64,000 nt of DNA from Acidithiobacillus thiooxidans ATCC 19377 (lineage in GTDB: Bacteria > Pseudomonadota > Gammaproteobacteria > Acidithiobacillales > Acidithiobacillaceae): the NCBI RefSeq assembly GCF_009662475.1, contig NZ_CP045571.1, positions 1,672,501-1,736,500 on the forward strand, given 5' to 3'. The first letter of the stretch is position 1. Each line of letters begins with the position of its first letter. A program made the position numbers and the translations under genes. Shown here one piece after another: positions 59,867 through 64,000 of the stretch. Under the pieces are notes generated by a model. That model saw only the letters and a list, made by a program, of their open reading frames with translations, was not told the origin of the DNA and searched no databases.

Positions 59867-60094
59867 ATGAAAATTACCATTCACCATACCGAGGTAGGGC
59901 GTTACGCCCATATAGCCGCTACCACCGGGCAGGAGATTGATCTGCCCCTGGAAGATGGATTACCCACAGCGCAAAGTTTGCGCATGCACGCTGAAATGCG
60001 TCGCCATCAACAATGTGACTCTCGTATCGCAGCAATTATTCAGGAAGCTGCAGACCACTACGAAAGTCCATTTAACCGCAGCAACATAACCTAA
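59867..60094 (+). CDS. Hypothetical protein, 75 residues
   Basis: Small soluble protein from the ATG after AAAAAAGGAG; begins MKITIHHTEVGRYAHIAATTG with beta strands and ends in helix. Unrecognised. Precedes the 60109 gene by 14 bases and is likely in its operon. Confidence 0.6.
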   Translation: MKITIHHTEVGRYAHIAATTGQEIDLPLEDGLPTAQSLRMHAEMRRHQQCDSRIAAIIQEAADHYESPFNRSNIT

Positions 60095-60108
60095 ACAGGA
60101 GAATTTTT

Positions 60109-60906
60109 ATGAATGAAAGCGAAGCCGTTGCCATTATTCGCCGTGCCGCCTACAGCGTGGGTGGAAATTTTCGCAGATACCAATACCGCGTTTGCGACCC
60201 CATCAACGGCGGAAACAGCATGCTCGGTTTGAGTGACTTCCAAGCGGTCGAAGGAAAAGTCATTGCCATCGAAGAGGATGTTGTTGTTGTCCAGGAAGGC
60301 CGAAAAGCGATTTTTGTTGCCTTTGACCTGAACAACCTTGACCAGGTGCCTTCGGTTGGGGACAAGGTGAAAGTCACCCCGTATCAAAGACGCCGTTTTG
60401 ATGGCAAGCGCTTGAGCGACCCCGTTGAAGAGAAGCACGAAAATGGTTTTGTCTCCAAGGTGTACCATCTCGGAGAACAAGCCTCTAAAATTCCTGGCAT
60501 TACCGCCGATGCTTCACAATATCTGCAGGATATGGCCGAACAACTGGCGAATTTGCCTGCCGATTCGCGCCGCCGTATCACTCAGGTACTAATTGATGCC
60601 GGTGCATGGAAAAAACCTGTTCAGATCTTTGATGTGACCGAAGATGCGGACACGCATCTTTTGCCAAAACTGGTTTTTCATATTGAACAGGAAAACCAAA
60701 AAGGCACCTTGTCCGTCACTCTGGACCGTGCTGCAGATGCCTATGTGGTCGCCCTGGAAGAGGACGGTAAGGAACCCGTCATCCGTGAAGATTGTTATTT
60801 TGACGATCTTGGTTCGGTCATCAACGAGTTTATTGTGCATAACGATGACTGGTTAAAAGACCGTGTTGAAATCATCAAGAAGGCCGCTAAGAAGAAGGCC
60901 AGTTAA
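60109..60906 (+). CDS. Hypothetical protein with a KfrB-like beta domain
   Basis: A 265-residue protein starting after CAGGAG. Residues 45-95 (VEGKVIAIEEDVVVVQEGRKAIFVAFDLNNLDQVPSVGDKVKV) look like the small beta domain found in KfrB and related plasmid proteins. The remainder is helical (SQYLQDMAEQLANLPADSRRRITQVLIDAG), with a basic C-terminus (KKAAKKKAS) that could contact DNA. The domain match is by pattern only. Last but one gene before a hairpin at 60917-60946. Confidence 0.65.
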   Translation: MNESEAVAIIRRAAYSVGGNFRRYQYRVCDPINGGNSMLGLSDFQAVEGKVIAIEEDVVVVQEGRKAIFVAFDLNNLDQVPSVGDKVKVTPYQRRRFDGKRLSDPVEEKHENGFVSKVYHLGEQASKIPGITADASQYLQDMAEQLANLPADSRRRITQVLIDAGAWKKPVQIFDVTEDADTHLLPKLVFHIEQENQKGTLSVTLDRAADAYVVALEEDGKEPVIREDCYFDDLGSVINEFIVHNDDWLKDRVEIIKKAAKKKAS

Positions 60907-60916
60907 TCATTACCAG

Positions 60917-60946
60917 ATCAGCGTGACATATTCATGTCGCGCTGAT
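60917..60946 (+). terminator. Hairpin between 60906 and 60971
   Basis: ATCAGCGTGACAT / ATGTCGCGCTGAT stem (60917-60929, 60934-60946). No T-run follows, so it is a leader hairpin or weak terminator. Confidence 0.5.
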
Positions 60947-60970
60947 TCAAATCGCTATGGAGACACTTTG

Positions 60971-61378
60971 ATGAAAAAAGATTTTTCTGATTTGAACGAA
61001 TCAGTGTTAATTGAGGATCTGGTGACTCACCAGCGCAGATTCATTAGCTTGCGTCAGACCGGAAACGGGGATTTTTACCTGGTTGTTTGGATGGATTGCG
61101 TGCCTAGTGAATCAATCAATATTTGGCTTTGGGTGGCGGTAGACCCAGACATGGCCATCCAGTATGTCACTGGCAAGATGAGTCTTTATCAGTGCATGCA
61201 AATGGCCGAATTACTTGTCCGCGAAACACAAATGGACAATGGAGATTCAACATGGGAAGAAATACCCGAAGCCGAGCAGCTTCGCGGTAATCCAATTGGC
61301 GAAAACAGCTACATTACGGACATCATGGATAGTGACGTTGATGTTGACGCGCTCGTACATTCGATAAACGATGCTTAA
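60971..61378 (+). CDS. Hypothetical acidic protein, 135 residues
   Basis: Start at the ATG after TGGAGACAC; the frame is open further upstream inside the previous gene. Acidic, beta-rich first half (FISLRQTGNGDFYLVVWMDCVPSESINIWLWVAV) and a disordered acidic tail. No family recognised. Confidence 0.65.
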   Translation: MKKDFSDLNESVLIEDLVTHQRRFISLRQTGNGDFYLVVWMDCVPSESINIWLWVAVDPDMAIQYVTGKMSLYQCMQMAELLVRETQMDNGDSTWEEIPEAEQLRGNPIGENSYITDIMDSDVDVDALVHSINDA

Positions 61379-61399
61379 TCAAAGCAATAAATTTTCCGA

Positions 61400-61427
61400 A
61401 ACTCCCCAGACCATTCTGGGGTTTATC
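61400..61427 (+). terminator. Intrinsic terminator
   Basis: AACTCCCCAGA / TCTGGGGTTT stem (61400-61410, 61415-61424), 22 bases after the preceding gene. Confidence 0.75.
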
Positions 61428-61443
61428 AAAACTGCGCGTAAGC

Positions 61444-61627
61444 AATATCAAAATACCTAGAACCAAGATATTTTGATATTCCCTACTCTTACGGTTTATC
61501 AAGAGCGACTACCCGGAGCGTTATACCGGGGATTCCATCCGCAGGTTATCGAGCCTGCTATCCACCCTATAGGGTACACCAACCCTATAGGGCCATGGTG
61601 TGCCCTTCTATTTAATGGAGACACATC
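61444..61627 (+). ncRNA. Five-hairpin leader RNA, copy 1
   Basis: Stems in order: AATATCAAAATA/TATTTTGATATT (61444-61480), CTCTT/AAGAG (61486-61505), CCCGG/CCGGG around an AGCGTTATA-like loop (61512-61530), GCAGG/CCTGC (61541-61558), and GGGTACACC/GGTGTGCCC (61572-61605) with an inner CCCTATAGGG. The gene's ribosome site follows. Homologous to the leaders at 62511 and 63569, with compensatory changes in stems 1, 2, 3 and 5. Confidence 0.82.
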
Positions 61628-61840
61628 ATGAACATCATCGAAGCTAAAAGGCAAAAAGGACTTAAGTATATGGCTCTAAAGATGGCTTTGGAGGCACCCA
61701 ACGAAACATTAAACGCCATATATCAATCGGGAATGCCGGAAGATGAGATAAAAGATTTAAAGTATATTATAAATGCTGCCCGGCGTGCTCCTGGCTACGA
61801 TCCTGAGAAGGATCTCATCTTAAAAATGAATATAGCCTAG
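61628..61840 (+). CDS. Small protein behind leader copy 1
   Basis: A 70-residue protein with TGGAGAC upstream. Mainly helical (NIIEAKRQKGLKYMALKMALEAPNETLNAIYQSGM). Not recognised and not obviously related to the proteins behind leader copies 2 and 3. It converges on the minus-strand gene 61837-62079 with a four-base overlap. Confidence 0.65.
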   Translation: MNIIEAKRQKGLKYMALKMALEAPNETLNAIYQSGMPEDEIKDLKYIINAARRAPGYDPEKDLILKMNIA

Positions 61841-62079
61841 TCGGGCATATCAATGTCATCAATGGCCGGCAAGTTTGGATTCTCCATTCTTGCTGCCTCA
61901 TAGATTTTTTCAAGCACATCATATCTGCCAACATCGGCAATGGCTTCTATGGATTTTGCAAGCGCTTCCCCAAGTTCTGCTTCATTGAAAACCACTTTGT
62001 CAGCAGATGTACCACCTAGTTGGATGAACTCTTTTTCTTGTTGCGCAGTAAGAATTGTTTTTCCAGCGAAATGCAACAT
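61837..62079 (-). CDS. Small protein, minus strand
   Basis: An 80-residue acidic protein, start ATG at 62079 with GAGAGG upstream (a TTG at 62088 is possible). It begins MLHFAGKTILTAQQEKEFIQLGG and has a helical middle and acidic end (IDDIDMPD). Unrecognised; faces the leader-RNA gene in convergent orientation, an arrangement repeated twice more in the next 2 kb. Confidence 0.6.
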   Translation of the reverse strand: MLHFAGKTILTAQQEKEFIQLGGTSADKVVFNEAELGEALAKSIEAIADVGRYDVLEKIYEAARMENPNLPAIDDIDMPD

Positions 62080-62166
62080 GGCAATCAACCTCTCAATGTG
62101 AATGCTACATTAGAAGTGTATCACACAAAGTATCCCAACCTCTTTCATGGTTTGGCATACCCATTA

Positions 62167-62478
62167 TCAAGACCCATGCCCAGATTGGATAAGTCTGTCA
62201 AACGCTAAACTATTAGCCCTACGGAACGCCTTAAAAAAGGTATTACGGTTTCTCAAATAATCATGCATATTCATCCCCGCCAGGGCAAACAATCGCGCGT
62301 ACTCTGGCTCAGCCCTTCTCGTGATTCTGAAAGTTCCGCTATCCGTGTCTTGTATCAGGTTTTCCGAAATGGTTCGCAAAGAGAAACTGCCTAATTCTTT
62401 CTCCATGTCAACCAGCAGCGCCTTTGCTTGCGTATCGGAAAAACCACACTCCTGTAACAATTCCTGCATACTTTTCAT
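62167..62478 (-). CDS. Small protein, minus strand
   Basis: A 103-residue protein from an ATG after AAGGACTG; the frame is open 27 bases further upstream. It begins MKSMQELLQECGFSDTQAKALLVDMEKELGSFSLRTISENLI and contains a putative helix-turn-helix-like region around ARLFALAGMNMHDYLRNRNTF. DNA-binding is possible but unproven. Confidence 0.6.
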   Translation of the reverse strand: MKSMQELLQECGFSDTQAKALLVDMEKELGSFSLRTISENLIQDTDSGTFRITRRAEPEYARLFALAGMNMHDYLRNRNTFFKAFRRANSLAFDRLIQSGHGS

Positions 62479-62510
62479 AAAACAGTCCTTAAAAGCAACC
62501 CACAAAAGTC

Positions 62511-62700
62511 AGAATACCACAGCGATCGTCATCCGCTCGATCCCTTTGGTATTCCTTACCTTTGTGGTTCAACAAAGGCGACCACCGGCAGCGTTATAGC
62601 CGGGAATCACTCAGCAGGCCACCCGGTCTGTTTTCCGCCCAATGGGCTACACCACCTCCATTGGGGGCCATGGTGTGCCCTTTACTCAAAGGAGAAACAC
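62511..62700 (+). ncRNA. Five-hairpin leader RNA, copy 2
   Basis: Stems: AATACC...GGTATT (62513-62553), CCTTTG/CAAAGG (62559-62578), CCGGC/GCCGG around AGCGTTATA (62585-62603), CAGGCC/GGTCTG (62615-62630) and GGGCTACACC/GGTGTGCCC (62644-62680) with an inner CTCC...GGGG. Stems differ from copy 1 but pairing is kept. Confidence 0.82.
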
Positions 62701-62701
62701 C

Positions 62702-62896
62702 ATGATTACCATTGAAGAAGTTTTTGCCATGGATGAGCGGCATTGGGATGACTTCCTGATGCGTGCATCTAAAGATGAAATACGACCGCTTATTTTAGCG
62801 TTCCAACGAATGATCCAGGATAATGGAGAATCCAATATATCTAAACGGTATATCCGCCGGTATAAAGAAGCGGTTTCCGTTTACAAGGTCATTTAG
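62702..62896 (+). CDS. Small protein behind leader copy 2
   Basis: A 64-residue protein starting after AAAGGAGAAAC. Helical, charged (MITIEEVFAMDERHWDDFLMRASKDEIRPL). Unrecognised. Its end overlaps the convergent minus-strand gene by eight bases. Confidence 0.65.
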   Translation: MITIEEVFAMDERHWDDFLMRASKDEIRPLILAFQRMIQDNGESNISKRYIRRYKEAVSVYKVI

Positions 62897-63245
62897 TGTC
62901 ATTTCTGACCTGCTCATACTCATTGACTGCCGCTACCAGTTCTTCTGGTGCGGCTGTCAGACATTTCAATGCCGCGCGCTCACAAGGACTCATAAAACGC
63001 TTTATCCGTAAATCTTTTTCAGACTCGTCAGTCGTCTCTCGAAAAGCTATAACCGCGACACGACGTACGGCATATTGTAAATCTGTCTTGGTTTTGATTT
63101 TTCGTGGGTCAACCCCTGCATACCTGAATTTTGGCCACCAGAATTTCTTGCCATTACCAGTGAACAAAATGCGTCCATCCTCAGCTTCTATAAAAGCCTG
63201 AGTAATATCACTTCCTTCAGAAAGCATCACCTCTGCTGGATCCAT
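62889..63245 (-). CDS. Hypothetical protein, minus strand
   Basis: A 118-residue protein with a mixed fold; begins MDPAEVMLSEGSDITQAFIEAEDGRILFTGNGKKFWWPKFRY and has a basic middle and helical end. Unrecognised. Convergent to the gene behind leader copy 2. Confidence 0.6.
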   Translation of the reverse strand: MDPAEVMLSEGSDITQAFIEAEDGRILFTGNGKKFWWPKFRYAGVDPRKIKTKTDLQYAVRRVAVIAFRETTDESEKDLRIKRFMSPCERAALKCLTAAPEELVAAVNEYEQVRNDTK

Positions 63246-63332
63246 AGAATCACCAACCTGATTTTAGAAACAGAAACCAATGACATATTTTGACAAACCA
63301 ACGTCAAAAGCCATGTTCATGAGCAAGAAATA

Positions 63333-63521
63333 CTATCTCGAATCCATTTTGACAAGCGACAGTTTCATCGCATTTCTTTTACGCATCATGTCAACCAAAC
63401 GATCTGCATCATCAGGCCGACCTTCCAAAATAGCCAATAAAGCATTTTTCTCTATCTCACTGCCACCCTTGCGGTTTCTGATGCGCTGAGCGGCCTCACA
63501 AAATTCAAAAATTGGTTTCAT
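63333..63521 (-). CDS. Small protein, minus strand
   Basis: A 62-residue basic helical protein from an ATG after GTGAGG (frame open 12 bases further). MKPIFEFCEAAQRIRNRKGGSEIEKNALLAILEGRPDDADRLVDMMRKR. Could be a small DNA-binding or regulatory protein; unrecognised. Confidence 0.55.
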   Translation of the reverse strand: MKPIFEFCEAAQRIRNRKGGSEIEKNALLAILEGRPDDADRLVDMMRKRNAMKLSLVKMDSR

Positions 63522-63568
63522 GAAAAACCTCACTAATGATTAAAGCAATTGTTTTACCATAACGGAGA

Positions 63569-63757
63569 GCATACCACAGCAACTGTCACAAACACGGTTC
63601 CTGCGGTATTCCCTACTCTTGTGGTTTATCAAGAGCGACCACCAGCAGCGTCATAGCTGGGATTCCATCAGCAGGCCATCCGGTCTGCTTTCTTACCCAA
63701 CGGGGTACACCTACCCCTTTGGGGCCATGGTGTGCCCCTTTTTCTAGGAGATACACC
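63569..63757 (+). ncRNA. Five-hairpin leader RNA, copy 3
   Basis: Stems: ATACC..CAG..AAC / GTT..CTG..GGTAT (63571-63609), CTCTTG/CAAGAG (63616-63635), CCAGC/GCTGG around AGCGTCATA (63642-63660), AGCAGGCC/GGTCTGCT (63670-63689) and GGGGTACACC/GGTGTGCCCC (63702-63738) with inner CCCC-TTT-GGGG. Confidence 0.85.
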
Positions 63758-63976
63758 ATGCATAATCCTCGCAAAATATTTGAAAATTGGTTAAAGAGCG
63801 CCAGTAATGGCGCAATTTATGCCAAAGCAGACGAAATCAGGTGCCAGTTCGGCACCGACAGCAGCATGAATAGGGCTTGCAGAGTTTTTCTAAAACTCTG
63901 TAAGGAAGAACTCCAGGTCCGTGAGGACTTGGGAGCCCTCGAAAATCGCCGCCAACTCTTGGGAGGTGCAGCATGA
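63758..63976 (+). CDS. Small protein behind leader copy 3
   Basis: A 72-residue helical protein from the ATG after TAGGAGATAC. MHNPRKIFENWLKSASNGAIYAKADEIRCQFG followed by a Cys/Leu-rich helix. Not recognised. It overlaps the next start by four bases (ATGA). Confidence 0.65.
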   Translation: MHNPRKIFENWLKSASNGAIYAKADEIRCQFGTDSSMNRACRVFLKLCKEELQVREDLGALENRRQLLGGAA

Positions 63977-64000
63977 ACCAATATGTGGTTACCAACCGTG
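63973..64000 (+). CDS. Start of a truncated gene at the window edge
   Basis: An ATG overlapping the previous stop, with GGGAGG upstream, begins MNQYVVTNR and runs off the window. Too short to identify. Confidence 0.5.

Noticed and set aside
61440-63757. Integron cassette array with attC sites between small genes
   Set aside because: The hairpins are arrays of separate stems directly upstream of ribosome sites, RYYYAAC/GTTRRRY core sites are absent, and several genes point the other way.

Overview
The window looks like part of a large conjugative element (a plasmid or an integrative conjugative element) from a Gram-negative proteobacterium. The grounds are an outer-membrane VirB7-10-type transfer channel, lipoproteins with lipoboxes, a secretin and a MobH-type relaxase and coupling protein. 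An acidophile such as Acidithiobacillus would fit the overall style, but that is a guess from memory and not something the sequence proves. No rRNA, tRNA, replication initiator, partition gene or integrase is visible, and both edges cut through genes.

Layout. 1-4.1 kb: the end of a MobH relaxase (TraI_2 type), its TraD coupling ATPase and a DUF4400-like membrane protein. 4.1-9.0 kb: accessory genes, including a minus-strand operon with an MT-A70 DNA methyltransferase. 9.2-24.7 kb: a VirB/Trb-type type IV secretion system (VirB11, a VirB2-like/M48 protease fusion, VirB3, VirB4, VirB5, VirB6, an EexN-like exclusion lipoprotein on the other strand, VirB8, VirB9, VirB10, a lytic transglycosylase). 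23.4-32.0 kb: a type IVb thin-pilus assembly set (PilL-like lipoprotein, PilN secretin, PilO, a PilP/PilO-like protein, PilQ ATPase, PilR platform). 32.1-36.0 kb: a large exported protein whose 3' half becomes A/T-rich, followed by A/T-rich genes including a SecB-like chaperone. 36.1-42 kb: a UvrD-type helicase, a TraB/apolipoprotein N-acyltransferase-like protein and unrecognised transfer-region genes. 42.2-54.3 kb: a DNA metabolism module (SSB, a recombination-directionality-factor-like zinc protein, an Mre11/SbcD nuclease, a DNA sliding clamp, a Rad50/SbcC ATPase) interrupted by two IS200/IS605-type elements, one carrying TnpB and one carrying IsrB (an IscB relative without HNH) with its upstream omega RNA. 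54.3-64 kb: many small genes of unknown function, most with a strong Shine-Dalgarno site and a hairpin-rich leader, plus one PAPS-reductase-like gene.

Two sets of repeated cis-elements tie the transfer half together. One is a promoter module (an A-tract, GCC, TTWAT, then a -10-like hexamer 44-45 bp after the start of the A-tract) found in front of at least seven transcription units. The other is the palindrome GATCAAWTTGATC, present seven times between 4 and 41 kb. In the right-hand part, three small genes (61.6, 62.7 and 63.8 kb) are preceded by homologous leaders of about 180 nt that fold into five hairpins with compensatory base changes. This is the best candidate in the window for an undescribed structured RNA family.

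The most notable protein-level observations are a VirB2-like segment fused to an M48 metalloprotease at the normal virB2 position, an SbcD homologue ending in a clamp-binding-like motif after a VTPD-repeat linker and lying directly upstream of a clamp gene, and an IsrB element inserted between the Shine-Dalgarno site and the start codon of sbcC.
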